NCBI RefSeq assembly: GCF_001953985.1
Contig: NZ_MBEI01000028.1
Location: forward strand, 1 to 64,000
Direction: 5' to 3'
DNA length: 64,000 bases
Source of the DNA: Mycobacterium colombiense
GTDB lineage: Bacteria; Actinomycetota; Actinomycetes; Mycobacteriales; Mycobacteriaceae
The translations under genes were made by a program, and so were the position numbers. A model generated the notes under the pieces. That model was not told the origin of the DNA, ran no database searches, and saw only the letters and a program-made list of their open reading frames with translations. Shown here one piece after another: positions 44,902 to 52,503 of this stretch (the first letter of the stretch is position 1; each line of letters opens with the position of its first letter).

Positions 44902-46359
44902 ATGACTGAGGAGCCAAGGACCGGCCAGGCCGACAAACTCGCTTCGATCCTCGCCCGCGACATCGAAGCCGATATCGTCCGCCGTGGCTGGGCGGTAGGC
45001 GAGTCGCTGGGCTCCGAACAGGCTCTGCAGCAGCGCTTCGGGGTGAGCCGGTCGGTGCTGCGGGAGGCGGTCCGCCTGGTCGAACACCATCAGGTCGCGC
45101 GGATGCGCCGCGGGCCCAACGGCGGGTTGTACATCTGCGAGCCCGATGCGGGGCCCGCCACCCGCGCGGTCGTCATCTATCTCGAATACCTGGGCACGAC
45201 GCTGGGTGACTTGCTCAACGCGCGGCTGGTGCTCGAGCCGCTGGCGGCCTCGCTCGCCGCCGAGCGCATCGACGAGGCCGGGATCGCGCGGCTGCGGGCG
45301 GTGCTGCAGGCCGAACAGCAGTGGAAGCCCGGTTTGCCGGCGCCGCGCGACGAGTTCCACATGGCGCTGGCCGAGCAATCCAAAAACCCGGTGCTGCAAC
45401 TGTTCATCAACGTCCTGATGCGGCTCACCACCCGCTACGCGTTGGCGTCGCGAACGGACTCGGCGACCGAGGCGATCGAGGCGGTCGACCATCTGCACGC
45501 GCACCACTCCGCGATCGTCGCGGCCGTCACGGCCGGCGATTCGGCGCGCGCCAAGACGCTGTCCGAGCGACACGTCGAGGCCGTCACGGGCTGGCTGGAG
45601 CAGCATCACGTAGGCGACGGGAGCCGGGGTCGCAAGAGGCGCCGGCGGCTCGATTCCGAGGCGCCCCAAGGCAAACTGGCCGAGATGCTGGCCGTCACCA
45701 TCGGCGACGACATCGCCGCGAGCGGCTGGCACGTGGGTTCGGTGTTCGGCACCGAGACGGACCTGCTGGAGCGTTACCGGGTGAGCCGCTCGGTGCTCCG
45801 CGAGGCGGTGCGACTGCTCGAATACCACTCGATAGCCCACATGCGCCGCGGGCCCGGCGGTGGGCTCGTCATCGCCCAACCCGCGGCGCAGGCCAGCATC
45901 GACACGATCGCGCTGTACCTGCAGTACCGCGACCCCAGCCGCGAAGACCTGCGATGCGTCCGCGACGCCATCGAGATCGACAACGTCGCCAAGGTGGTCA
46001 AGCGGCTGGGCGAACCCGAGGTGGCGGCGTTCCTGGCGGGCCATCGGTCCGGGCTGCCGGAAAACTCGGGCCAGACCGCCGACGACGTGCGGCAGGCGAT
46101 TGCGGAGGAGTTCAACTTCCACGTCGGCCTGGCGCAGCTCGCCGGCAATGCGCTGCTGGACCTGTTCCTGCGGATCATCGTCGAGCTGTTCCGCCGGCAC
46201 TGGTCGAGCACCGGGCAGGCGCTGCCGACCTGGTCAGACGTGCTGGCGGTGCACCACGCTCACCTGCGGATCGTCGAGGCGGTCGAGGTGGCCGACGAGA
46301 GCGTCGCCGCTTATCGCCTCCGCCGTCATCTCGACGCGGCCGCCTCGTGGTGGCTGTAG
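44902..46359 (+). CDS. Tandem-duplicated FadR/GntR family regulator
   Basis: A 485-residue regulator built from two FadR-like halves. The first winged-helix is LGSEQALQQRFGVSRSVLREAVRLVEHH (residues ~38-68) and the second is FGTETDLLERYRVSRSVLREAVRLLEYH (~285-315). Each is followed by an all-helical ligand domain. The two halves share the rare segments RMRRGPNGGLYI and HMRRGPGGGLVI, so the gene arose by internal duplication. It corresponds to M. tuberculosis Rv3060c. Such a protein can bind as a pseudo-dimer on asymmetric sites. Its likely targets are the neighbouring fadE22 and thiolase genes. Confidence 0.88.
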   Translation: MTEEPRTGQADKLASILARDIEADIVRRGWAVGESLGSEQALQQRFGVSRSVLREAVRLVEHHQVARMRRGPNGGLYICEPDAGPATRAVVIYLEYLGTTLGDLLNARLVLEPLAASLAAERIDEAGIARLRAVLQAEQQWKPGLPAPRDEFHMALAEQSKNPVLQLFINVLMRLTTRYALASRTDSATEAIEAVDHLHAHHSAIVAAVTAGDSARAKTLSERHVEAVTGWLEQHHVGDGSRGRKRRRRLDSEAPQGKLAEMLAVTIGDDIAASGWHVGSVFGTETDLLERYRVSRSVLREAVRLLEYHSIAHMRRGPGGGLVIAQPAAQASIDTIALYLQYRDPSREDLRCVRDAIEIDNVAKVVKRLGEPEVAAFLAGHRSGLPENSGQTADDVRQAIAEEFNFHVGLAQLAGNALLDLFLRIIVELFRRHWSSTGQALPTWSDVLAVHHAHLRIVEAVEVADESVAAYRLRRHLDAAASWWL

Positions 46360-46500
46360 AAAACGCGATCGCCGGCCGTCGAAATGGCCTCTCCGATGAG
46401 GCGAACTTAAATGTGATCCGTTGCGCGGTATAGCGAAGGCCCGTCTGGGGTACTGGAAGGAAGGGAAGGCGTCAGCCGACCCAGCAGGGGGTTGGCGTAA

Positions 46501-47493
46501 GTGATCGAAAGCGAGAGCGCTGAAGTGACGGCGGGCAACGAAACCAGACAATACGGTTTCGTCCACTCCGCATCCATTTATCACTCTCAGCAGGAGTTTT
46601 TGGATTTGGTGGGCGGCTTCGTCGCCGACGGTCTGGCGGCGGACGAGGCGGTGCTGCTTGCCGCGCCTCCCGAGACACTGGCGCTGCTGCGCGACGAGTT
46701 GTACGCCGGCGGCGACTTATCCGCCAACGTGTGCATGACCGACATCACCGAGGTGGCCCGCAACCCGAGCCGGTTCATGGCTATGGAGGGCGCGTTCATC
46801 GACGAGCACCCGGACCAACGAGTCCGGATCGTCAGCCAGCTCGCGTGGCCCGGCCGTACCGACGAGGAGTTCGTCTCCTGCATCGAGCACGAAGCGCTCG
46901 TCAACGAGGCGATGGACGGGTACCCGGCGACCAGCCTGTGCCTGTACGACGCGAGCCGGCTCGACGATGCCGTCCTGGCCGACGCCCGCGCCACGCATCC
47001 GCTGCTGTGGGAATGCGGTGCGCTGCTGCACAGTCCGAATTTCGCTCCCAGGGACGTCCTGGAACGCTGCAACCAACCGCTGGCAGCCGGCCCCGGCGCC
47101 GTGACCTACATGGTCCGCAAGTCGGCGGACCTTCGGCCGGCCCGGTCCTTCGCCGTCGACTACGCGGGCTGGATGGGGCTCTCGCAGGACTGCATTGAGG
47201 ATCTGCAGCTGGTCGCCACCGAGTTGGCCACCAACAGCCTGATGTACACCGGTGGCGGCTGCCGGTTGGCCTTCTGGCAGGACGACGGGCACCTGATCTG
47301 CGAGGCACGCGACACCGGGCGATTCGACGACCCGATGGTGGGCCGCCTGGACCCGGGCCCCTGTGGTCCCGCGAGTCGCGGCCTGTATCTGGTGAACGCC
47401 ATCTCGGACTTGGTGCGCACCCACACCACCAGGACCGGTACGACGATTCACGCGTATCTACGGTGCGAGCCCGCTGTCGGTCCGGCCGGATAG
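46501..47493 (+). CDS. MEDS-domain sensor with HATPase_c (anti-sigma kinase-like)
   Basis: A 330-residue signalling protein. The N-terminal half (~15-185) resembles a MEDS/DcmR sensory domain (HSASIYHSQQEFLDLVGGFVADGL and HEALVNEAMDGYP). The C-terminal half is a GHKL ATPase of the RsbW class: the N-box is DLQLVATELATNSLMYTGG and the ATP lid region is EARDTGRFDDPMVG with ASRGLYLVNAISD. Such proteins act as anti-sigma kinases or switch proteins responding to small molecules or redox. The start is a GTG. A bidirectional terminator follows directly. Confidence 0.85.
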   Translation: MIESESAEVTAGNETRQYGFVHSASIYHSQQEFLDLVGGFVADGLAADEAVLLAAPPETLALLRDELYAGGDLSANVCMTDITEVARNPSRFMAMEGAFIDEHPDQRVRIVSQLAWPGRTDEEFVSCIEHEALVNEAMDGYPATSLCLYDASRLDDAVLADARATHPLLWECGALLHSPNFAPRDVLERCNQPLAAGPGAVTYMVRKSADLRPARSFAVDYAGWMGLSQDCIEDLQLVATELATNSLMYTGGGCRLAFWQDDGHLICEARDTGRFDDPMVGRLDPGPCGPASRGLYLVNAISDLVRTHTTRTGTTIHAYLRCEPAVGPAG

Positions 47494-47515
47494 GACGAAA
47501 CCGTCCACGAAAATA

Positions 47516-47550
47516 GCGACCCGCCGAGACCACCGGTCCCCGCGGGTCGC
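47516..47550. terminator. Bidirectional hairpin terminator
   Basis: GCGACCCGC (47516-47524) pairs perfectly with GCGGGTCGC (47542-47550). A TTGTCTTTT run follows on the plus strand and TATTTT on the minus strand. It lies between the MEDS gene and the convergent Gly-rich peptide gene and can serve both. It is related in sequence to the hairpin at 48144-48178. Confidence 0.75.
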
Positions 47551-47563
47551 TTGTCTTTTGCGC

Positions 47564-47773
47564 TCAGAGGCCGAGCGCCCCGGTGATCCCCCCGACGATG
47601 CCACCGACCGTGCCGCCGACGGTGCCACCGACCGTGCCGCCGGTGGTGCCGCCCAGCGTGCCTCCGGTAGTGGTGCCGCTTACCAAGCATCCGGTCGGCG
47701 CGAACAGCACCACGACGAATCCCGCGGCGGCCGCGGTGGCTTTAACAACCTTCTTTGTCCTCGTTGAATTCAT
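47564..47773 (-). CDS. Small Gly/Thr-rich exported peptide (paralog 1)
   Basis: A 69-residue protein with a basic N-terminus (MNSTRTKKVVKATA), a hydrophobic stretch (AAGFVVVLFAP) and a cysteine (PTGCLV) that could be lipid-modified, although the lipobox is weak. The mature part consists of near-perfect TVGG repeats ending in ITGALGL, encoded by a 12-base tandem repeat. A second gene of the same design lies 0.4 kb away on the same strand. Function unknown. Confidence 0.65.
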   Translation of the reverse strand: MNSTRTKKVVKATAAAAGFVVVLFAPTGCLVSGTTTGGTLGGTTGGTVGGTVGGTVGGIVGGITGALGL

Positions 47774-48143
47774 AAATCACATCCTTTCATGTGGAGGGCA
47801 CAGGCCCGCAGGTAAACCGCTCTATTTAACGGATGTTACAACGGCTATTGAACACACGTAAAGCTCTAATTTGCATTTGGTTTCGGGTGCGTTGTGGGCG
47901 TCCTGCGCACGCCAATTAGTCACTGCAGCATCATCATTCGTAGACCGCCGGGCGCGCATAACATGGCGCAGCCGCCGCGGGTAAATGACCAATTGCACGG
48001 CCCACAGCGATGCCGACAAAGGGGCAATTCGCAGCGCAATAGCGCCATTGTTGTGGCGCTATTGCGCGCTCGATCCCGGCCGAAGTCGGGTTAGGAATTC
48101 TTCGTCATCCGGATCGCCGGATAGACGAAGCGAGTGAGGAAAT
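47774..48143. other. Gene-free stretch between the two Gly-rich peptide genes
   Basis: About 370 bases. It should contain the promoter of the 47564-47773 gene, which reads away from it on the minus strand. The sequence is richer in A and T near 47800-47900 than its surroundings. I see no coding sequence with typical mycobacterial codon use and no clear repeat. Confidence 0.4.
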
Positions 48144-48178
48144 AGCGCCCCGCCGAGACCAGGTCCCGGCGGGACGCT
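48144..48178 (-). terminator. Hairpin terminator of second Gly-rich peptide gene
   Basis: AGCGCCCCGCC pairs with GGCGGGACGCT with one mismatch in an 11-base stem. The minus strand continues TATTTCC. The sequence, including the loop CGAGACCAGGTCCC, is closely similar to the terminator at 47516-47550, so gene plus terminator were duplicated together. Confidence 0.6.
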
Positions 48179-48189
48179 TGCTCAACCGA

Positions 48190-48369
48190 TTAAAGGCCGA
48201 GGCTGCCTAGAACTCCGCCGATGGTGGTGCCGCCACCGCCCGCGCCGCCGATGAGGCCCGAGCCCCCGGCTCCGCCGACCGTCGCACAGCCCGGTACTGC
48301 CAACACCGCGGTCACCCCGAGGGCCGCTACGGCAGCTTTGAGGGTTTTCTTGGCGCTCTTCGCCTTCAT
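48190..48369 (-). CDS. Small Gly-rich exported peptide (paralog 2)
   Basis: A 59-codon gene too short to stand out among open reading frames. It translates as MKAKSAKKTLKAAVAALG, then a hydrophobic stretch VTAVLAVPGCATVGG with a possible lipid-modified cysteine, then a Gly-rich chain ending TTIGGVLGSLGL. It parallels the 47564-47773 protein in layout, charge and ending. A cognate terminator follows. Support comes from the shared architecture and the terminator rather than from any known family. Confidence 0.6.
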   Translation of the reverse strand: MKAKSAKKTLKAAVAALGVTAVLAVPGCATVGGAGGSGLIGGAGGGGTTIGGVLGSLGL

Positions 48370-48563
48370 GATCGTGCCTTTCGGTGAGGGGTAGTTGAAC
48401 AGCCGTCTAATTGACTGCTGCTCGGCGACATACCCCCTGTTAAACGCGCGTAAACCAAACTTTTAGGATTGGTTTCTATATTTTTTTGTACGGCCCGTTT
48501 GTGCGGCTCAGCGGCGTTTCGCGGCCGTCGAGGGCAGTTGCAGAGACGGTGGCCGGGCGTCTA

Positions 48564-48626
48564 ATGTCAACGCTCGTGCGTCTTTTCGAGCGAGTCGTAG
48601 TAGCTAGCACCCGCAGCGGGGTCTGA
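48564..48626 (+). CDS. Leader peptide with clustered valine codons
   Basis: A 20-codon frame MSTLVRLFERVVVASTRSGV ending in TGA. It contains five Val and two Leu codons, including GTC-GTA-GTA in a row; GTA is rare in this GC-rich genome. The frame overlaps the 5' arm of the large leader hairpin, and its stop lies in the hairpin loop. This is the layout of a branched-chain amino-acid attenuation leader: ribosome progress across the Val codons would decide the RNA fold upstream of the LeuA-like gene. Confidence 0.6.
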   Translation: MSTLVRLFERVVVASTRSGV

Positions 48627-48672
48627 TCCGGACCGACCCCCCGCTGTGGGTGGGAAGCTACTGCCGTCGGTC
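48600..48672 (+). ncRNA. LEU-element-like RNA leader with pseudoknot
   Basis: An outer stem (GTAGCT 48600-48605 with AGCTAC 48656-48661) encloses a 14-base stem (48608-48621 with 48639-48652, one G-U pair). Loop bases GACCGAC (48631-48637) are exactly complementary to GTCGGTC (48666-48672) downstream, giving a seven-base-pair pseudoknot. A conserved pseudoknot called the LEU element is known upstream of leuA in Actinobacteria; this matches in layout. The start codon of the next gene is 29 bases after the pseudoknot, so translation or transcription could be controlled. Confidence 0.65.
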
Positions 48673-48701
48673 GCTCCTGCTGACCCGAGAAGACCGGCAC
48701 C

Positions 48702-49223
48702 ATGACTTTTCCCGAGCGCAATCAGCTCCAAAATTTCGATTCCGCCCACGTGTGGTTTGGCGAACGCTTCGGCGTCGCGCTGCCCCTAGGCCTGCGCGAG
48801 CAGGCCGACGCCATGTCGTGGGCAGGCTTCGTCGCGACCTATGGGCGCACCGTAGGCCCGCTGCGGCTGGGTGACTGGCAGTGCGCCGACGACGGACGCG
48901 CCGCGACCCGACTGGGCCCGCAGCCCCGCGACTACCGGGCCGTGATCGCCGTAGGCGATCGGATCAGCACCGTCACCGCGGCCGCGTCGGGGCCGATCGC
49001 GGCCCTGACCGCGATGCTGCATGAGCGTGGGATCACGGTCGAGGTGGTGAAGTTCCATCAGATGCGATCGGCAACCGGCAGCGCGACTTTCATCCGCGGC
49101 AGCAACGGCGTCCGCACCGAGTGGGCGATGGGCTGGGCGGACGATCCGACCCAGTCGGCGCTGCGCGCCGTGATCGCCTGCGCCAACCGGCTGTTCGCCG
49201 CCCGGTGCGAGATCGATAGGTGA
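48702..49223 (+). CDS. Stand-alone LeuA C-terminal regulatory-domain protein
   Basis: A 173-residue protein matching only the C-terminal part of 2-isopropylmalate synthase. Its start aligns with the linker after the catalytic barrel (FGVALPLGLREQADAM, then SWAGFVATYG). The rest aligns with the leucine-binding LeuA_dimer domain: SGPIAALTAMLHERGITVEVVKFH against the GPLAAFVHAL-type segment, and SALRAVIACANRLF against SLRAVVSAVNRA. The ~400-residue catalytic barrel is absent, so it cannot make isopropylmalate itself. It may bind leucine or pair with LeuA. It carries a leuA-type leader. Confidence 0.75.
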   Translation: MTFPERNQLQNFDSAHVWFGERFGVALPLGLREQADAMSWAGFVATYGRTVGPLRLGDWQCADDGRAATRLGPQPRDYRAVIAVGDRISTVTAAASGPIAALTAMLHERGITVEVVKFHQMRSATGSATFIRGSNGVRTEWAMGWADDPTQSALRAVIACANRLFAARCEIDR

Positions 49224-49265
49224 GTTTCATGTGCGCTAGCGCCAGTGATAGCGCACATGAAACTC
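49222..49265. terminator. Perfect 17-base inverted repeat between convergent genes
   Basis: The 17 bases 49222-49238 are the exact reverse complement of 49249-49265, with a 10-base loop. The left arm begins inside the stop codon of the LeuA-like gene. No U-tract follows on either strand. It most likely ends transcription for that gene and for cyp136 converging from the right. Confidence 0.6.
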
Positions 49266-49311
49266 TGCCCCTACCGCGACGGCGGCGAAGAAGGCTGCCG
49301 TCGCGGACGTT

Positions 49312-50790
49312 CTACAGCGGGCGCAGCACGATCGGCATGCCGTCCATCGGAATGGGCATGCCGCCGTAGTCCCAGTGCGGCTGGTAGCCCGGCCGGGCCA
49401 GCTCCATGCGGTAGCGGCGCAGCAGCCGGTGCACCACGGTCTTGACCTCCAGCTGGCCGAACACCATGCCGATGCACTTGTGCGCACCACCGCCGAACGG
49501 CGCGAACGCGTACCGGTGCTTCTTGTGCTCCGAGCGCGGTTCGGCGAACCGCTCCGGGTCGAATTTGTCTGGCTCCGTCCACAATTCGGACAGCCGGTGA
49601 TTCATGCCGGGCCAGATGGTGATGTTGGTTCCGGCTGGGATGTAGTGGCCCAGCAGCTCGGTGTCGCGCACCGCCATCCGCATGTTGAACGGCAGCGGCG
49701 TCACCATGCGCAGCGACTCGTTCATGATGAGTTCGAGCGTTTCCAGCTTCTCCAGCGACTCGATGTCCAGCGGTCCGTCGCCCAGGCGGGCCGACTCCTC
49801 GCGCGCCCGCTCCTGCCATTCCGGGTTGGCGGCCATGTTGTAGACCATCGTGGTGGTCGTCGAGGTGGACGTGTCGTGCGCGGCCATCATCAGGAAGATC
49901 ATGTGGTTGACGATGTCCTCGTCGGTGAAGCTGTTGCCGTCGTCGTCCTCGGTGTGGCACAGCACGGTCAGCATGTCGTTGCCCGTCGCGTTGCGGCGGT
50001 CCTTGACCCGCTCGACGAAGTAGTCCTCGAGCAACTTGCGGGCCTTCAGACCGCGCCACCACTTGAACGGCGGAATCGGCTGCCGGATGATCGCGCCGCC
50101 TGCGCGCGTCGTCGTGGTGAACGCCTGATTGACCTTGGTGACCAGGTCATGGTCGGACCCCGGCTCGTGCCCCATGAACACCAGCGACGCGACGTCCAGG
50201 GTGAGTTCCTTCATCGCCGGGTGGAACAGGAATCGCGCGTCGTTGGTCGGCCAATTGGCGACGATGTCGGTGGCGACCCGGTCGATGTGCTCGACGTAGC
50301 CGGTCAGCCGGCTGCGGGTGAAGGCCTCCTGCATGATCCGGCGGTGGTGCATGTGCTCGTCGAAGTCGAGCATCATCAGCCCGCGGTTGAAGAACGGCCC
50401 GATCACCGGGTGCCAGCCCTTCTGGGAGAAGTCCTTGTTCCTGTTGGAGAACACGGCCTGGGTGGCGTCGGGCCCCAGCGCGGTGACCGCCGGCATGATC
50501 GGCGAGTCCAGGTAAATCAGCGGGCCGTGGTTTCGGTAGAGATGCAACGCGTAGTCCGGGCCGCCGCGGAACAGCTCGATGATGTGGCCGAGGATCGGGA
50601 GCCCGGCGTCACCCAGCACGGGCTTGAGGTCGCTGCCGGGCGGCGGTTCCGCCAGGACTTTGGTCTCCCACTCGTGGGCGAGCAGGCGCTTCTCGATCGC
50701 ACCCATCCCCGGGATGGTCTGCAGCGTCGGGGTGAACCGGCGCCGCGCCTGATCCAGCAGATACTGCGGGGTGCTGATGGTGGCGGTCAT
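49312..50790 (-). CDS. cyp136: Cytochrome P450 CYP136
   Basis: A 492-residue P450, the length of M. tuberculosis CYP136 (Rv3059). The heme-thiolate loop is FGGGAHKCIG, the I-helix oxygen-activating motif is MAAHDTSTST and the K-helix ExxR is NESLR. The ATG follows AAAGGAG closely on the minus strand. It is divergent from a TetR gene with two palindromes in the gap, so repression by that TetR is likely. The substrate is not known. An electron donor is not adjacent; the 3Fe-4S ferredoxin at 5.8 kb is a remote possibility. Confidence 0.94.
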   Translation of the reverse strand: MTATISTPQYLLDQARRRFTPTLQTIPGMGAIEKRLLAHEWETKVLAEPPPGSDLKPVLGDAGLPILGHIIELFRGGPDYALHLYRNHGPLIYLDSPIMPAVTALGPDATQAVFSNRNKDFSQKGWHPVIGPFFNRGLMMLDFDEHMHHRRIMQEAFTRSRLTGYVEHIDRVATDIVANWPTNDARFLFHPAMKELTLDVASLVFMGHEPGSDHDLVTKVNQAFTTTTRAGGAIIRQPIPPFKWWRGLKARKLLEDYFVERVKDRRNATGNDMLTVLCHTEDDDGNSFTDEDIVNHMIFLMMAAHDTSTSTTTTMVYNMAANPEWQERAREESARLGDGPLDIESLEKLETLELIMNESLRMVTPLPFNMRMAVRDTELLGHYIPAGTNITIWPGMNHRLSELWTEPDKFDPERFAEPRSEHKKHRYAFAPFGGGAHKCIGMVFGQLEVKTVVHRLLRRYRMELARPGYQPHWDYGGMPIPMDGMPIVLRPL

Positions 50791-50815
50791 AAACGCTCCT
50801 TTGCGTGCCCTCCCG

Positions 50816-50873
50816 GTGACGGCCGTCACTGATTTATTACCTTCGCTGACAAACTTGACGGCTGTCAAGTTTG
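50816..50873. promoter_or_regulatory. Two palindromic operators between cyp136 and TetR genes
   Basis: GTGACGGCCGTCAC (50816-50829) is a perfect 14-base palindrome. CAAACTTGAC (50850-50859) and GTCAAGTTTG (50864-50873) form a perfect 10-base inverted repeat with a four-base spacer. The latter contains TTGAC on both strands, so it overlaps both -35 regions. The TetR protein encoded next door is the probable ligand-controlled repressor of itself and cyp136. Confidence 0.6.
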
Positions 50874-50886
50874 CTTTTCGCGCGGC

Positions 50887-51540
50887 GTGGTGCAAGGTCA
50901 GGGAGTGACCAGCCACCCCGCAAATCCAGAGCCGGGCGCACGACGGCGTGGCGACAAGCAACGCCAGGCGATCGTGCAGGCGGTGCGCGAACTCCTGCAG
51001 GAAAAGCCGTTTGCCGAGTTGTCGGTGAGCACCATCAGCCTGCGGGCGGGCGTGGCGCGATCCGGCTTCTACTTCTACTTCGACTCCAAGTACGCGGTGC
51101 TGGCACAACTCATGGCCGAGGCCGCCGAGGAGCTCGAGGAACTCACCGAGTACTTCGCCCCCCGGCAGGCCGGCGAGTCACCCGAAGAGTTCGCCAAGCG
51201 GATGGTCGGCAGCGCCGCGGCGGTCTATGCGCACAACGACCCCGTCGTCACCGCCTGCAACGAGGCCCGCAACACCGACGTCGAGATTCGCGATCTGCTG
51301 GACCAGCAGTTCGAGGTGGTGCTGGGCCAGATCGTCGGGATCGTCGAGACCGAGATGAAGGCCGGGACGGCCAGGCCGATCAGTGACGACCTGCCGACGC
51401 TGATCCGCACCCTGGCCGGCACCACCGCCCTGGTGCTGACCGGCGACCCGATCCTGACCGGGCGCGACAGCGACCGTGACCGACGGGTGCGCGTCCTCGA
51501 GCAGTTGTGGCTGCACGCGCTGTGGGCGGGCCGTCCCTAG
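50887..51540 (+). CDS. TetR family regulator (divergent from cyp136)
   Basis: A 217-residue TetR protein matching Rv3058c by position. The DNA-binding domain has AIVQAVRELLQEKPFAELSV, STISLRAGVARSGFYFYFDSKYAVLAQLM (helix-turn-helix plus the FYFYF turn). The remaining chain is the helical ligand-binding and dimer region. Starts at GTG 50887 or a GTG six codons later are possible. Its gene lies immediately beside two palindromes and drives away from cyp136, followed 30 bases later by an SDR gene on the same strand. Confidence 0.87.
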   Translation: MVQGQGVTSHPANPEPGARRRGDKQRQAIVQAVRELLQEKPFAELSVSTISLRAGVARSGFYFYFDSKYAVLAQLMAEAAEELEELTEYFAPRQAGESPEEFAKRMVGSAAAVYAHNDPVVTACNEARNTDVEIRDLLDQQFEVVLGQIVGIVETEMKAGTARPISDDLPTLIRTLAGTTALVLTGDPILTGRDSDRDRRVRVLEQLWLHALWAGRP

Positions 51541-51570
51541 CGCGGTGGTACCGGCGGTATCGTCACGGCC

Positions 51571-52503
51571 ATGGCGCAGAGGGGATCCGGGCGGTCTTTT
51601 GCGGGAAAGCGGTGCCTTGTCACCGGTGCGGCGAGCGGCATCGGCCGCGCCACGGCATTGCGGCTAGCGGCGCAGGGCGCCGAGCTCTACCTGACCGACC
51701 GCGACCGCGACGGTCTCGAACAGACCGTGGCCGACGCGCGCGCCCTGGGCGCGCAGGTCCCCGAGCATCGCGCGCTGGACATCGCCGACTACGACCAGGT
51801 GGCCGCCTTCGCCGCCGACATCCACGCCGCACATCCGAGCATGGACCTCGTCCTCAACATCGCCGGCGTATCGGCGTGGGGCACCGTCGACCGGCTGACC
51901 CATCAGCAGTGGAGCAAGATGGTCGCCATCAACTTGATGGGTCCGATCCACGTCATCGAGACCTTCGTCCCGCCGATGGTGGCGGCCAAGCGCGGCGGGC
52001 ATCTGGTCAACGTGTCCTCGGCGGCGGGGCTGGTGGCCCTGCCGTGGCATGCCGCCTACAGCGCCAGCAAGTACGGATTGCGCGGCCTGTCGGAGGTGCT
52101 GCGCTTCGACCTGGCCCGCCACCGCATCGGCGTATCCGTGGTGGTGCCGGGCGCGGTGAACACCCCGCTGGTCGGCACCGTGGAGATCGCCGGCGTGGAC
52201 CGGGAAGACCCCAACGTCGCGCGATGGGTCCGGCGGTTCGCCGGCCATGCCGTGTCGCCGGAAAAGGCCGCCGACAAGATCCTGGCCGGAGTGGCCAAGA
52301 ACCGGTACCTGATCTACACCTCGGCCGACATCCGGGCGCTGTACGCCTTCAAAAGGCTTGCGTGGTGGCCCTATAGCGTGGCCATGCGCCAGGTGAACGT
52401 CATCTTCACCCGCGCGCTGCGGCCCAGCCCGGCGCCGCTAGCCCGGCATGACCAACTCAAGGCGCACGCCGAGCAGGCGGACCGGCCGGTCGAGCTCGAA
52501 TAG
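51571..52503 (+). CDS. Short-chain dehydrogenase with C-terminal extension
   Basis: A 310-residue SDR matching M. tuberculosis Rv3057c by position. TGAASGIGRATALRL binds the cofactor, NIAGVSAWG replaces the NNAG block, and SSAAGLVALP with AYSASKYGLRGL gives the catalytic Ser, Tyr and Lys. A C-terminal ~45-residue extension with Trp/Arg-rich ALYAFKRLAWWPYSVAMRQVN could be membrane-associating. Its last 66 bases overlap the end of dinB2 on the other strand. It is probably co-transcribed with the TetR gene. Confidence 0.85.
   Translation: MAQRGSGRSFAGKRCLVTGAASGIGRATALRLAAQGAELYLTDRDRDGLEQTVADARALGAQVPEHRALDIADYDQVAAFAADIHAAHPSMDLVLNIAGVSAWGTVDRLTHQQWSKMVAINLMGPIHVIETFVPPMVAAKRGGHLVNVSSAAGLVALPWHAAYSASKYGLRGLSEVLRFDLARHRIGVSVVVPGAVNTPLVGTVEIAGVDREDPNVARWVRRFAGHAVSPEKAADKILAGVAKNRYLIYTSADIRALYAFKRLAWWPYSVAMRQVNVIFTRALRPSPAPLARHDQLKAHAEQADRPVELE

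Noticed and set aside
47822..48019. 65-codon minus-strand frame between the Gly-rich peptide genes
   Set aside because: No ribosome binding site, atypical codon use, no recognisable features.
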